Origin: G963422705 sp963422705
GTDB taxonomy: Bacteria; Poribacteria; WGA-4E; WGA-3G
DNA length: 64,000 bases
Assembly (NCBI GenBank): GCA_963422705.1
Contig: OY730443.1
Coordinates: forward strand, 1,860,001-1,924,000
Reading direction: 5' to 3'
Made by a program: the position numbers and the translations under genes. Of the stretch, positions 8,244 to 17,225 are shown piece by piece. The number at the start of each line of letters is the position of its first letter. Positions within the stretch are counted from its first letter, which is position 1. The notes beneath the pieces are model-generated. The model was not told where the DNA came from. It saw only the letters and a list, made by a program, of their open reading frames with translations, and searched no databases.

Positions 8244-9107
8244 GTGAAAGTGCCAAAGTTAGGCGAAGTTAAGATATACATGCACCGCCCCCTTCAAGGT
8301 GATGCGAAAGAAGTCACACTCGTTAAAAAAGCCTCGGGGTGGTATGCTCATATCTCCTGTGAACTCCCGGATACGCCGAAAGTTGAACCGACAGCAGCGA
8401 TTGCTGTTGATGTGGGGATAACGCACTATCTAACGACTTCCGATGGTGAAAAAGAGGAGAATCCGCGGTGGTATCGTCAAGCAGAAGGCCTCACCCGGAA
8501 ACACGCTTTCTCCTTTTCGCGTCAAAAAAAAGGTAGCAACCGTAGAAAGAAACAACAGCAGAAACTCGCTTTGCATCATGAGCGAACCGTCAACAGACGC
8601 AAAGACTTTATTGGTAAACTCGTTTATAAACTCTACCACCATAAGAAAAACAGTGTGTTAGTCGCCGAGAATCTAAATACCTCCAACATGGTAAAGAACA
8701 AACACCTCAGCAAGCGCATTTCCGATGCGTCTTGGAGCACCTTCTTTGCGTGGTGTGGGAACATAGCCGAAAGAGACGGTTTCCATTTCCACCAAGTAGC
8801 CCCGAAGAATACCTCGCAAACGTGCTCCGCTTGTGGTGAGAAATCGCAAAAGAAACTCTCTCTTGCGATACGAACCTTTAATTGTCAGTTTTGTGGGACG
8901 GTTTTAGCCCGGGACCACAACGCTGCTTTAAACATACTTCTTAGGGCAGCTGCTGCCCTTCGTGGAGAAAGGTTGCAAGCAACATGCTTGCCGCGGTGGG
9001 TTTCCATCCTCACTGAAACGAGAAACAAGAACGAAGCACGAGGCGAAGGCTTGCAGAACGCAACACAACTTTTGTTGTTTGATACCATGACAAGCCCAAG
9101 TCTTTAG
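8244..9107 (+). pseudogene. tnpB: truncated tnpB (RNA-guided nuclease of IS605 group)
   Basis: About 287 residues of a TnpB protein that is normally 370-420. The catalytic RuvC residues are kept: Asp in AVDVGITHY, Glu in VLVAENLNTSNM and Asp in RDHNAALN, as is the zinc finger CSACG/CQFCG. The N-terminal domain before VKVPKLGEVKIYMHRPL is missing. The frame stays open back to about 8106 but has no ATG, GTG or TTG before GTG 8244 and no recognisable TnpB sequence. The most likely history is an internal deletion joining the leader directly to the middle of tnpB. A shortened product is possible but doubtful. Confidence 0.8.
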
Positions 9108-9122
9108 GCTTGGGTAGTTGAC

Positions 9123-9430
9123 TGAACCGGAAACCCGCGAGATTAAACCGATGATAGACGGTAGCTGGTTTCCGGGTGCTTTTGGCAACACGATGGCGCA
9201 CTTTCTTGATTGTCTCCTAACGGGGGCGTTCCCCATTACGAACGGGCGCAGTAGCCTGATTCAAAATTCAAACCGTTTTCGCGATGCACCAATCCGCGGC
9301 GTCCGGGGAAATTGTCAGACTTGGCGATATCTCGCTGGATGGTGACTACAATCTCAGTCCGCATCCGGTGCGCAGCCCGGATGATACAAGCGTTTTGCGG
9401 CAGGAAGTAGGGGGAACCATCTCGATTTAA
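9123..9430 (+). pseudogene. 3' remnant of a Gfo/Idh/MocA oxidoreductase gene
   Basis: Immediately after the right end of the TnpB element the frame reads GSWFPGAFGNTMAHFLDCLL and TGAFPITNGRS, a typical C-terminal region of Gfo/Idh proteins. Around 9250-9275 the reading frame shifts by one: the other frame continues with TVFAMHQSAASGEIVRLGDI and ends with TAA at 9428-9430. The 5' two thirds of the gene are absent from the other side of the element. The gene was evidently removed by insertion plus deletion and has since taken a frameshift. Confidence 0.75.
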
Positions 9431-9431
9431 A

Positions 9432-9492
9432 CGAAAAAAGCGGGGTGGTACATCTCCGTCATGTAGATGCTTTATACCTTTCCGCTTTTTCG
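9432..9492. terminator. bidirectional terminator-like stem-loop
   Basis: CGAAAAAAGCGG (9432-9443) is mirrored by CCGCTTTTTCG (9482-9492), giving a stem with an A tract on one side and a T tract on the other. The inner bases ATCT/AGAT can pair further. It sits between the converging Gfo/Idh remnant and the minus-strand gene ending at 9501. Confidence 0.65.
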
Positions 9493-9500
9493 AAAATAAT

Positions 9501-10223
9501 TTACTCAATTGATTTGAGATGTCCCCATACCGTCGCAAGCTTGCTTCTTGCCTCGACAGGTAAAGACGGGCCATCGGGGCCGTAAACGATTACATCATCA
9601 TACTTTGCAACGGTGCTCCATGTCGCGAGGCCGATTCGTCCTACCCCGTTTTCGGTGTCATCGTCAACTTTTGCGACTTCTTCATCATTAAGAATGACGG
9701 TATAACTGTCAGGTGTGTTGACAATCTTAATGTTATACCATTCTTTGTCGTCAATGGTATGGTTGCTATTTGCCCCTCCTTTTCCGCCCCATGATTCTAC
9801 CTCAGAACGGGTGTTTCCCCAACCGCCGAGATTCCACCAGTACTCTAAGGACGGTTTGAGTTTCGCCATACGCGGCGGATGTTCCTCGAGGGCCTGCCCG
9901 CGGGCTTCCATCATACCTTGGTTGCGGAACATGATTAGAAACCCTTCATCCCCGCTAATTTTGTTGCCGCGTACCTCAAAGGTATAGTCATTCCAGGTAT
10001 CATCCCAAAATTCATCGGCGACAACGCTCATACAGTTGGGGCTATTTTGGAGTTGATGGTACTCATCGCTTTTGAATTCCCATTCTCCAAAAAGGGCAAC
10101 CCATTTCTTTTCCGAATCTTTGGCGTCGTCAAAATTATCCTCAAAATAGGTTTGCGCCATCGCTATTGCGGTGATGCCGATAGTGATACTAAAAATCGTG
10201 ATGAATATGTTAAATTTTTTCAT
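9501..10223 (-). CDS. secreted Con A-like (DUF1080/LamG-type) domain protein
   Basis: A 240-residue exported protein. It has a clear signal peptide ending in AMAQ (residues 1-24). The body begins YFEDNFDDAKDSEKKWVALFGEWEF, contains aromatic-rich strands (YWWNLGGWGNTRSEVESWGG) and ends with EWYNIKIVNTPDSYTVILND and GRIGLATWSTVAKYDDVIVYG. This order matches the jelly-roll fold of 3-keto-disaccharide hydrolase/LamG-like domains, which bind or process glycans. No catalytic residue can be assigned. GAGGG spaced 7 bases precedes ATG 10223. It lies 73 bases downstream of the DUF1549/1553 gene and may share its transcript. Confidence 0.72.
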   Translation of the reverse strand: MKKFNIFITIFSITIGITAIAMAQTYFEDNFDDAKDSEKKWVALFGEWEFKSDEYHQLQNSPNCMSVVADEFWDDTWNDYTFEVRGNKISGDEGFLIMFRNQGMMEARGQALEEHPPRMAKLKPSLEYWWNLGGWGNTRSEVESWGGKGGANSNHTIDDKEWYNIKIVNTPDSYTVILNDEEVAKVDDDTENGVGRIGLATWSTVAKYDDVIVYGPDGPSLPVEARSKLATVWGHLKSIE

Positions 10224-10296
10224 TGGTTAACCCTCATTTCGACGGAAGGGCCGCATGCCGGTTCCGTCTTCATAATATTAGGCTCTTCATTAAGTG

Positions 10297-11907
10297 TTAA
10301 TGATTGAGCGAAAATTCAGCAGAATTTAACAAGACCCAATAGATGTCTTCATAAGCGAGTTCTTTGTCCCGATAAAGGCTACGGTTTAAGTAACGTCGGA
10401 AATAGTTCTGCTCTTTACTAGTAGGTAGACGTGATAGCACGGTGAGGTAAATATACTCGATGCGCTCCCTGGGTTCACGCCATTTTTCGAGCACATATTT
10501 AATGAAGCTGCCTTTTTCTTCATGGCTGGCGCTGTCATTAACCAAACTTCCATTAATCATCGTGAGCGCTTGGGGGACGGTTCCACTGAACGCTTCAATC
10601 TCTTCCATTTCGCCGTTGTCAAGCAAAAAGATGAAACGTTTGAGGTGTTGCCGTTTCATTTCTTGAAGTTCTCGGGCGCCACGATGCTTCTGAAGGCGTT
10701 CAAATCCGGTAGCTTGCAGCATAGAGAAGAAGAACTGTTCGGCGCTGAGAGGTTTTACATAAGCGTGTGAGTAATAGTACTCATCTTTCTTGTTGCTTTC
10801 ATTCGTTTCGGAGGTGCGTTGATACGTTTCTGAGTTAAGAATCGTGCGCATTAAATGCTGTATATCGTAACCGCTGATGAGAAAATCCTCTGCCAGCCAG
10901 GCTAAGAGTTTGGGGTTCGATGGTGAATTTACCTCACCGAATCCGTCAAGTGGTTCGACAAACGCGCGTCTCATAAAGTGCTTCCAGATTCGGTTGACGA
11001 TTGCCTTGCTAAAATAAGGATTCGTCTCATCGGTTATCCACTCGGCGAGCGCCTTTCGTTTACTGCTAAGAGGCCCTTTATATTCAGTTCCATCTAAGAA
11101 GCGAGGCGTGATAGAGGTGTTCATTCTTTCGACATAGATGGAATTTGCGGGATTATTGATAATCAAGAAATTCGTCAGTTGCTTCCTGTCACTTTCGATT
11201 CCCATGTCGCGGGTGTTAATGTAACCCATCTGTTTCCTGTCTATCCCGCTGAAAAAAGCGGCGATGCCGTAGAAATCTGCCTGCTGCCAGGCTTCTGTCT
11301 TGTGTTCATGGCATTCTGCACATTGCATCGATACTCCTAAAAACAGGCGCGAGATATGCGACGTGAGAAAAACGGGCGAACTATCGTAGCGGAGGATATA
11401 GTTTCCGGCGCCGTTTTCACGCAAATGCCCATCGGCAGAAATCAGGGCGTTGACAAACTGATTGTATGGCATGTTAACAGTCAATGCCTCCTGGACCCAG
11501 TGCTTCAATCCGATGCGCCACGCATCTGCGTCCTGTCGCCGCCCAATTAACCACTGCACCCACAAATTGCTCCAATACTCCAGGTAGGCTTCACCCTCAA
11601 GCAATTGCTCAATTTTTTTCGAGCGTTTGTTTGGTGAACCATCTTTGAGAAAGTCGAGTACTTCTTCAACTGTCGGAATCTTTCCTGTCATATCTAAATG
11701 GATGCGGCGTAGAAATTCCGTATCTTCTGACTTTTCGGATGGCTCAATTCCTTTCCGTTTTAGAACTGCATCAATATGTCTGTCAAGGTGCTCGGTGCTT
11801 GAGGAAACATATCGGGTTGGTGCGGGCGTAACTTTCGTGCAACTCAATGTCGCAAATGCAAAAGCTGCGAGAATAACCCAATTAAGTATGCCGGATGTTC
11901 TTGTCAT
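10297..11907 (-). CDS. DUF1549/DUF1553 planctomycete-type lipoprotein with CXXCH motif
   Basis: A 536-residue envelope protein. The N-terminus carries a lipobox (TLSC near residue 23). The DUF1549 part has FLRRIHLDMTGKIPTVEEVLDFL, then WSNLWVQWLIGRR and the motif MQCAECHEHKTEAW with a CXXCH near residue 197. The DUF1553 part follows (KRKALAEWITDETNPYFSKA, IVNRIWKHFMRRAFVEPLDGFG, SAEQFFFSMLQATG). These families abound in planctomycetes and Poribacteria, often beside sulfatases and DUF1501 proteins, and the exact function is not established. The N-terminal PSCyt1 cytochrome domain that many relatives carry is missing. A strong promoter lies upstream at 11961-11989, and GAGGAG precedes the ATG. 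Confidence 0.85.
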   Translation of the reverse strand: MTRTSGILNWVILAAFAFATLSCTKVTPAPTRYVSSSTEHLDRHIDAVLKRKGIEPSEKSEDTEFLRRIHLDMTGKIPTVEEVLDFLKDGSPNKRSKKIEQLLEGEAYLEYWSNLWVQWLIGRRQDADAWRIGLKHWVQEALTVNMPYNQFVNALISADGHLRENGAGNYILRYDSSPVFLTSHISRLFLGVSMQCAECHEHKTEAWQQADFYGIAAFFSGIDRKQMGYINTRDMGIESDRKQLTNFLIINNPANSIYVERMNTSITPRFLDGTEYKGPLSSKRKALAEWITDETNPYFSKAIVNRIWKHFMRRAFVEPLDGFGEVNSPSNPKLLAWLAEDFLISGYDIQHLMRTILNSETYQRTSETNESNKKDEYYYSHAYVKPLSAEQFFFSMLQATGFERLQKHRGARELQEMKRQHLKRFIFLLDNGEMEEIEAFSGTVPQALTMINGSLVNDSASHEEKGSFIKYVLEKWREPRERIEYIYLTVLSRLPTSKEQNYFRRYLNRSLYRDKELAYEDIYWVLLNSAEFSLNH

Positions 11908-11960
11908 GATAGGTGGAACTCCTCATTATATACAGTTCCCGTTTGAATCTATTTCTTGAT

Positions 11961-11989
11961 AGTGTACCCTATTTTTCACGGCATGTCAA
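11961..11989 (-). promoter_or_regulatory. sigma70-type promoter for the DUF1549/1553 gene
   Basis: On the minus strand TTGACA (11984-11989) is followed after exactly 17 bases by TACACT (11961-11966), about 50 bases before the start codon at 11907. The same hexamer pair and spacing occurs at 46113-46141. Confidence 0.7.
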
Positions 11990-12080
11990 GAAAATTCAAA
12001 TCCCAGAAACGAGAAGATAAGGCAAAGTAGTGTCGCGCCTAAAACCGATAGATGTTTGGCGCCGTCTACGGAATTTGCTG

Positions 12081-13133
12081 CTAATTCCACCGGGTGCCGG
12101 TTGGGAGAATCCCGACATCTTCACCGCGCTTCATCGCTTCGGCTGCATCGAGAATACTCGCTAAATCATGCTGTGGGACATAGTCCAAAAGTGTTTTGAT
12201 TTTGTGCAGTTCAAATTCAAAATAGTTGGCAGTCGGAAGCTTCACATCAACAAAATCCATATTGTACCGTTGACACAGATACGGAATGACTTCTTCAAAT
12301 TTGAAGATTCCCTTTCCACCGAGGGTGAATTCTTCGCCAATTGCCGTCTCCTTTTCAAGTCCGAGTACGAGCCCCTGGACAATATCGCGTACATCCGTGA
12401 AATGCTCCTTATACGGGCGTCCATCCGGGTTACGTTTGAGAATAAATTTCTCTTGTCCATCCCATAGTGATTGGACAATTTCTGCGGTAGCTTGTTCTAC
12501 TGGATTATCGCCCGTGTAATTCTTGTATCGGTTATAGATAGGACTAAAGAGGAACTGCTGGGGTAACCCGTCTTCATTGAGGAATTCGCTTGGTTCAATC
12601 ACCGTTGTGAATCGGAATATGGTAGTCGGTACGCCGTATTGATGATGATACGCCATACACAATTCCTCGCCTATCCATTTCGTGAGGAAGTATGGCATCG
12701 CATGATATTTTGCCACCATTTCCTCCGTAATGGGCTCATCGAAGAGTCTACCTTTAGCTGTTAATTCCCAATAAATGGCTTCGGTACAGGCATAGATAAG
12801 GCGCTGTATTCCGGGATTCGTCTCCCGGATGCTCTCTAAAATGTTAAGAGTTCCCATACCGTTAATTGCCAAATACTGGCGATTATCAAACGGGCCGCCG
12901 AATGCGGCGGCAATATGATAGACGGCGTCTACCCCTTCAACGGCGCCTTTGACATCCTCGTATTCGCGCAGGTCACCGAGTACGGTTTCGACGCGTTGAT
13001 ACGCATTTAATCGGTTAATCCGGTGAGTATCCCCGGGGTAAACGAAGCTCCGGATATGGTGCCCTTTTTCTAATAATTTTTTGACAAGATTTGCCCCGAT
13101 TCGCCCTGTAGCCCCTGTCACTAATATTTTCAT
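12081..13133 (-). CDS. NAD-dependent epimerase/dehydratase (extended SDR)
   Basis: A 350-residue short-chain dehydrogenase/reductase. The nucleotide-binding motif GATGRIGANLVKKLLEKG starts at residue 7, AVYHIAAAFGGPFDNRQYLAING follows in the usual place, and a YFLTK segment supplies a possible YxxxK active site near residue 155. Such proteins act on nucleotide sugars or related sugars, and the substrate is not readable. AGAAGGAAATCGAAA precedes ATG 13133, which is preferred over an extended frame reaching 13274 inside the upstream gene. The start lies 13 bases after the gamma-glutamyltransferase stop, so the two are in one operon. Confidence 0.85.
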   Translation of the reverse strand: MKILVTGATGRIGANLVKKLLEKGHHIRSFVYPGDTHRINRLNAYQRVETVLGDLREYEDVKGAVEGVDAVYHIAAAFGGPFDNRQYLAINGMGTLNILESIRETNPGIQRLIYACTEAIYWELTAKGRLFDEPITEEMVAKYHAMPYFLTKWIGEELCMAYHHQYGVPTTIFRFTTVIEPSEFLNEDGLPQQFLFSPIYNRYKNYTGDNPVEQATAEIVQSLWDGQEKFILKRNPDGRPYKEHFTDVRDIVQGLVLGLEKETAIGEEFTLGGKGIFKFEEVIPYLCQRYNMDFVDVKLPTANYFEFELHKIKTLLDYVPQHDLASILDAAEAMKRGEDVGILPTGTRWN

Positions 13134-13146
13134 TTTCGATTTCCTT

Positions 13147-14784
13147 CTAAAAACAGACAGCGTACCCATCGGTTCTCGGGTCAGCGCCACCGATGAGTGC
13201 GCCTGACTCTGGATGTACCATGATAACTTGCGCGCTTCCGGGAGCGCCCCAATCCGCAAGCACCTGCAGTTCATGTCCCCGCTCTGCTAACTCTTTCTGT
13301 ACCGCTTGTGGGAAGCGTCCTTCCAACTGGAGATTGTTAGAGCAGACATGTGGAATGGTGGATTCCATGGGATTTTGCAAGCTGCGCCAGCGTGGGGCGG
13401 AAACGGCCTCTTGTGGTGTCATCCCGAAATCAAGAATATGCGTTAAGAGCTGCAAATTTGTCTGCACCTGTGTATCTGCCCCGGGGGTGCCGCATGCTAA
13501 AAACGGCTGTCCATCTTTTGTAGCAATGACGGGATTCATCGTGTGGCGGACGCGTTTGCCGGGCATGAGGCAGTTCGGGTGCCCTTCTTCTAAGTGCCAA
13601 TATGTCATCCGGTTGTTAAGGAGGATGCCCGTATCGCCGGCAATTAAACTGGAACCGAACGCGGATTGAATGCTTTGCAGTACGCAGACGAGGTTACCCT
13701 CCCTGTCCGCAGTGCAGAAACAGGTGGTATCTTGGTGTGCTTCAGGTCCACCGGCGGGTACATCTGTTGCAGCTTTATTCTGGTTAATCCGCTCGGCTTG
13801 TTCGGCGGCATAGTTCTTGGATAAGAGCCCTACGATGGGAATATCTATCCAATCCGGGTCGGCGATGTACTGTTCTCTATCGGCGAAGCAGAGTTTTTTT
13901 GCTTCAACCATCAAATGCACGCTTTCCGCGGTATTGCAGCCGAGGGCTTTGATATCAAACCCTTCCACAATGTTTAGTTCCTGCAATAGAATATGCCCGC
14001 TTGAGTTTGGTGGCATCTCATAAACTTCGTAGCCCCGGTAATTGACGTGTATCGGCTCTGCCCAGTGGGCATGGTAATTGTGCAGGTCTTCCGCGGTTAA
14101 GAGTCCATCATATTCTCTGCTAAATTTGTCTATAGTCTTGGCGGTTTCCCCGTTATAAAATTCGTCTCGTCCGTTCTTGGCAATTTTTCTGAGAGTTTTT
14201 CCGAGGTTTCGGTTTCGGAGCGTTTCACCCGGTGCAATCGGTTTGCCGCAATTTGTGAAGACATCGCGCGTGTACGGTTGTGCTACGAACCGTTTGTGTT
14301 CCGCTTGCAGCGCGCGAGCAAGCCGGTAGCTAATTGGGAATCCATCTTCGCAGAGTGCCACGGCAGGTTCAAAGACTTTCTCCAAAGGAATTTTTCCGTA
14401 ACGTTCGTGAGCAAGAAGCCATCCATCAACAAGTCCCGGTACGGAGGCAGTCCGTATCCCTTTCATCGGAATGCCTCCATTTTGGAGATAGTTTTCTCGT
14501 GTTGCTGCAAGGGGTGCGGGGCCTGTTGCATTCACAGCCGTAACTTGCCCTGTTTTTGCGGAATAAATGAGAATAAATCCGTCGCCTCCGATTCCGGAGC
14601 CTGCGGGTTCAACAACGCCTACCGCGGCGGCTGTGGCGATGGCGGCGTCGATAGCATTACCGCCTGCCATCATCAACTGAATACCGGCTTGTGATGCGAG
14701 CACGTGTCCGGATGCTACCATCCCATTTCTTCCCATGATAGAGGGGCGAAATGCTGAAGCAGTTATCCCGTGTGGAGATTGCAT
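13147..14784 (-). CDS. ggt: gamma-glutamyltransferase-family protein
   Basis: A 545-residue Ntn-hydrolase that would cleave gamma-glutamyl bonds (glutathione, gamma-glutamyl amines) after self-processing. The family landmarks are GMVASGHVLASQAGIQLMMAGGNAIDAA near residue 20, GSGIGGDGFILIYSA, and the processing/catalytic region EAHQDTTCFCTADREGNLV near residue 350, where a threonine becomes the new N-terminal nucleophile. PAGSGIGGDG and LLNNRMTYW also fit. No signal peptide is evident, so unlike E. coli Ggt it may be cytoplasmic. GGAGG spaced 6 bases precedes ATG 14784. It is cotranscribed with the downstream epimerase. Confidence 0.9.
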   Translation of the reverse strand: MQSPHGITASAFRPSIMGRNGMVASGHVLASQAGIQLMMAGGNAIDAAIATAAAVGVVEPAGSGIGGDGFILIYSAKTGQVTAVNATGPAPLAATRENYLQNGGIPMKGIRTASVPGLVDGWLLAHERYGKIPLEKVFEPAVALCEDGFPISYRLARALQAEHKRFVAQPYTRDVFTNCGKPIAPGETLRNRNLGKTLRKIAKNGRDEFYNGETAKTIDKFSREYDGLLTAEDLHNYHAHWAEPIHVNYRGYEVYEMPPNSSGHILLQELNIVEGFDIKALGCNTAESVHLMVEAKKLCFADREQYIADPDWIDIPIVGLLSKNYAAEQAERINQNKAATDVPAGGPEAHQDTTCFCTADREGNLVCVLQSIQSAFGSSLIAGDTGILLNNRMTYWHLEEGHPNCLMPGKRVRHTMNPVIATKDGQPFLACGTPGADTQVQTNLQLLTHILDFGMTPQEAVSAPRWRSLQNPMESTIPHVCSNNLQLEGRFPQAVQKELAERGHELQVLADWGAPGSAQVIMVHPESGALIGGADPRTDGYAVCF

Positions 14785-14916
14785 GTGAAGCCTCCATGAT
14801 TTGTTAGAATTGGTTATGCTTTTGTGATAACGCGGAGCATCACCATAACCTTTTTTTCGTCAATGGCGTGTTTAAATTTTTCGAATGAATGTTTCTGCGC
14901 CTATCTCCCGACGACA

Positions 14917-15990
14917 TTACGCGGCTAGCATTTTCGCGGCAAATTTTTCGATGTCAACGCGTTGATTCGTTCGTGCTGATTCGTTGCATGCCTCCATCAA
15001 CACCCAGGTGCCTAAGGTTGTCTCCTGCATCCATTCCCGATTGTTCCCGGTTGCGATTGCTTCAGCGAATGCATCAAATTGGAGTCTGTCGTCTTCAATT
15101 AAACCGGGGTGTAGTTCTTGCAATGTGAGTTCTTCAACGCATGTTCCTGTCTGGAATCGCTGTAGATGTCCGGCGTCTCTGCGGATATCGCCATCCTTAC
15201 CGTGAAACGTCCAATGTCCACTCCATCCAAAGGGGCTGGCATGTCCAGTCCGCGTTCCTGTATATGAGAACGGTGCGCCATTTGCATATTCGATGAGTGC
15301 ATTTCCACCGGCGGTGCCCCATGCTTCAATTTGCCCGAGTGCTGCATCGCGTCGGTTGTGTATTTTTGCGGTAACATACTTAGGTAGCCCCTTCGCTGCG
15401 ACAAGCTGGTCCAGTTGATGGCTTGTACCAGCATGAAAGAAGAGTCCATCAACGTATGCATCGGGTTGCCGGGCGTCTGGCCCGGTGTAAAGATTCTGCC
15501 GAATCCAGAAACGGCATTCTCCGGCCAACATCTCTCCGATTCCGTTTTCTTCACGGAGCCATTCTCTCATTTTTTCGGCAGCCGGGTTCCATCGCTTATT
15601 CTGTCCTTGCACAAGCATCACTGTCGGGTTGGCGTGGTGTGCACGAATAATCTCATGAAACTCTGCCTTCGTTGTTGCTATCGGCTTGACACAGAGGGTG
15701 TGCATGCGGAGATTCAGGCTTTCCACAATCAACTTTGCGTGAGCGGTTGTAGCGGCATAGATAAGACAAGCTTCTGCATCATGTTTTTCTTTTGCTTCGG
15801 TTATAGTCGTATAGATGTTCTCCGACAAGTATGGTGGCACATCCCCTTCCAGTTTAGCGATACCGCTGCGTGCCGCTTCGAGATTAATATCGACGCAGGC
15901 AACCGGTTGCAGGCCATTTGTGTTAATTTGTGCCTGTAGTCGCCCGTGCGCAAAATGGGTGCATCCGACGTGTATGGTTCGGATTGGCAT
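14917..15990 (-). CDS. Gfo/Idh/MocA family oxidoreductase
   Basis: A 357-residue dehydrogenase-like protein. It begins MPIRTIHVGCTHFAHGRLQ, a Rossmann start in which the usual GxGxxG is altered. The EKP motif appears as VKPIATTKAEF, so the conserved lysine-proline is retained. The C-terminal domain has DGLFFHAGTSHQLDQLVA and ALIEYANGAPFSYTGTRTG. AGAGGAG upstream fixes ATG 15990 rather than a longer frame overlapping the DUF6807 gene. It lies 46 bases downstream of the DUF6807 gene, suggesting joint action on one carbohydrate-derived substrate. Confidence 0.85.
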   Translation of the reverse strand: MPIRTIHVGCTHFAHGRLQAQINTNGLQPVACVDINLEAARSGIAKLEGDVPPYLSENIYTTITEAKEKHDAEACLIYAATTAHAKLIVESLNLRMHTLCVKPIATTKAEFHEIIRAHHANPTVMLVQGQNKRWNPAAEKMREWLREENGIGEMLAGECRFWIRQNLYTGPDARQPDAYVDGLFFHAGTSHQLDQLVAAKGLPKYVTAKIHNRRDAALGQIEAWGTAGGNALIEYANGAPFSYTGTRTGHASPFGWSGHWTFHGKDGDIRRDAGHLQRFQTGTCVEELTLQELHPGLIEDDRLQFDAFAEAIATGNNREWMQETTLGTWVLMEACNESARTNQRVDIEKFAAKMLAA

Positions 15991-16036
15991 GTTCAAATCT
16001 CCTCTGCTGATAGCAAGGGGTTTTAACGGTTGTTTT

Positions 16037-17218
16037 CTAGGCTTGAGTCTCGGAATCAGATGAGACTTCAACGACAGGCGGATTGATGAAATCGTGATAT
16101 TTCTGTGCGACTTTCCCTGTCGTTGCGTCGCCGGCGTGAATCAGCACGCGAAACCGGAAGTGCATCTTCTCACCTTTTTTGAGTGTGTAAGCGCCATTTT
16201 TGGATGCATCGCCTTCAAAAGTCCCACTTCCGAAGATGTTCGAGCCCATTAATCCGTAGTTACGCACGTGCCAATACGTTGGATAACGAGGGTTACTCAG
16301 ATGATCAAAAACAGCAATTCCCACATGCGTGTTGTCAACGAACCCGGAATAATCACACCAATTCGCGCGTTTTCCCCAAGTTTCCCCCTCATTGATACCA
16401 CCAAAAGCATTCTCTATTTTCCCACCATCAGAAGCATTCATTGACGGATTCACCCGTATTGATATAATTCCGCCCTCTTTGGTATCTCCAAAACGGACAT
16501 CGTCGACAGAGGCAATAAAAGTTAGTTCCAAGTCAAGAATGGCTGCGTCTGCCGGAAGATTATAGATACGGTAGTTTTGCGTATCTGTCATCAATACGTG
16601 GCCGTCGGCTGTCTCCCAATTGTTTTCAGTATAAATCCGTCCGAGCACAGTTCCGCCGTGTTTTTGTGTAAACTTCTGATGTACAATCCTTCCTGAATGA
16701 CGTCCTTCTCCCCATAAATCAACGTCGTTGACTTCGCCATAAGCAACGTAGAGAGAGCGGTGATGAACGTGGTCCTTTGAGATGTCACTTGTTTCCCCAC
16801 GTGTCACTTCTCGTCCCTCGGTTCCGAGTACCGGAAAGAAATAGGGCCGGAACTGTGCCTTGTCGTAACGAAATGTTGTAAACGGCTGTCCGTTGCGGGT
16901 AACATCAATTGTTTGGGATTTATCTTTTAATTCAACCGCCACGGATTTACCGGGAATAGTTCCTTCGGAGAGGGTATAGTTGCGCGAGGTTCCAGATGCG
17001 AGGCCATCCACTATCCAGGCTAAGGTGGTGTCGTTACCATTCTCGCTTGTGTAGAGCTGCGCGGGGATGACGTCGTCGCTCTCCGAGTCGGTTAAGAAGA
17101 ACGCCCGGTTTGCAAACTGGCTGTCGATGGCGTCACTGACATTAACAGTAACAGGGCATCCATCCCTGTCGTGGAATCCGGCATGAACAGTGATGGTTGG
17201 AAAGTTATGATTAGCCAT
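16037..17218 (-). CDS. PmoA-like DUF6807 family protein
   Basis: A 393-residue beta-rich protein of the family annotated PmoA (DUF6807), with no demonstrated relation to methane oxidation beyond the name. Diagnostic stretches are RPYFFPVLGTEGREVTRG followed by HVHHRSLYVAYGEVNDVDLWGE near residues 130-170, and WCDYSGFVDNTHVGIAVFDH. Genes of this family commonly neighbour Gfo/Idh dehydrogenases and sugar catabolism genes in planctomycetes and Poribacteria, as here. It starts 7 bases after the STAS gene stop and runs into a Gfo/Idh gene. The histidine-rich HVHHR could bind a metal. Confidence 0.8.
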   Translation of the reverse strand: MANHNFPTITVHAGFHDRDGCPVTVNVSDAIDSQFANRAFFLTDSESDDVIPAQLYTSENGNDTTLAWIVDGLASGTSRNYTLSEGTIPGKSVAVELKDKSQTIDVTRNGQPFTTFRYDKAQFRPYFFPVLGTEGREVTRGETSDISKDHVHHRSLYVAYGEVNDVDLWGEGRHSGRIVHQKFTQKHGGTVLGRIYTENNWETADGHVLMTDTQNYRIYNLPADAAILDLELTFIASVDDVRFGDTKEGGIISIRVNPSMNASDGGKIENAFGGINEGETWGKRANWCDYSGFVDNTHVGIAVFDHLSNPRYPTYWHVRNYGLMGSNIFGSGTFEGDASKNGAYTLKKGEKMHFRFRVLIHAGDATTGKVAQKYHDFINPPVVEVSSDSETQA

Positions 17219-17225
17219 AGATTTT

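Larger units (their letters stand above)
7945..9122 (+). mobile_element. decayed TnpB-only element (IS200/IS605 superfamily, IS1341 type)
   Basis: The right end shows the hairpin CCCAAGTC-TTTA-GGCTTGGG (9095-9114) followed by TAGTTGAC, a typical IS605-group right end. The left part has a CCAC/GTGG hairpin with a GCTTTAGC core (7957-7974) and, about 95 bases on, a second hairpin (8052-8092). Between them lies TTGACA with AT-rich sequence. No tnpA is present and the tnpB is N-terminally truncated, so the copy is not autonomous. The left boundary is approximate. Sequence to the right of 9122 is the tail of a broken Gfo/Idh gene. Confidence 0.75.

Noticed and set aside
8029..8247. 72-codon frame inside the TnpB element leader
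   Set aside because: Covers the hairpins shared with the second element and has no protein-like conservation; it is leader sequence.
15415..15939. 174-codon plus-strand frame
   Set aside because: Lies antisense within the Gfo/Idh gene 14917-15990 and has the cysteine- and serine-rich look of a shadow frame.
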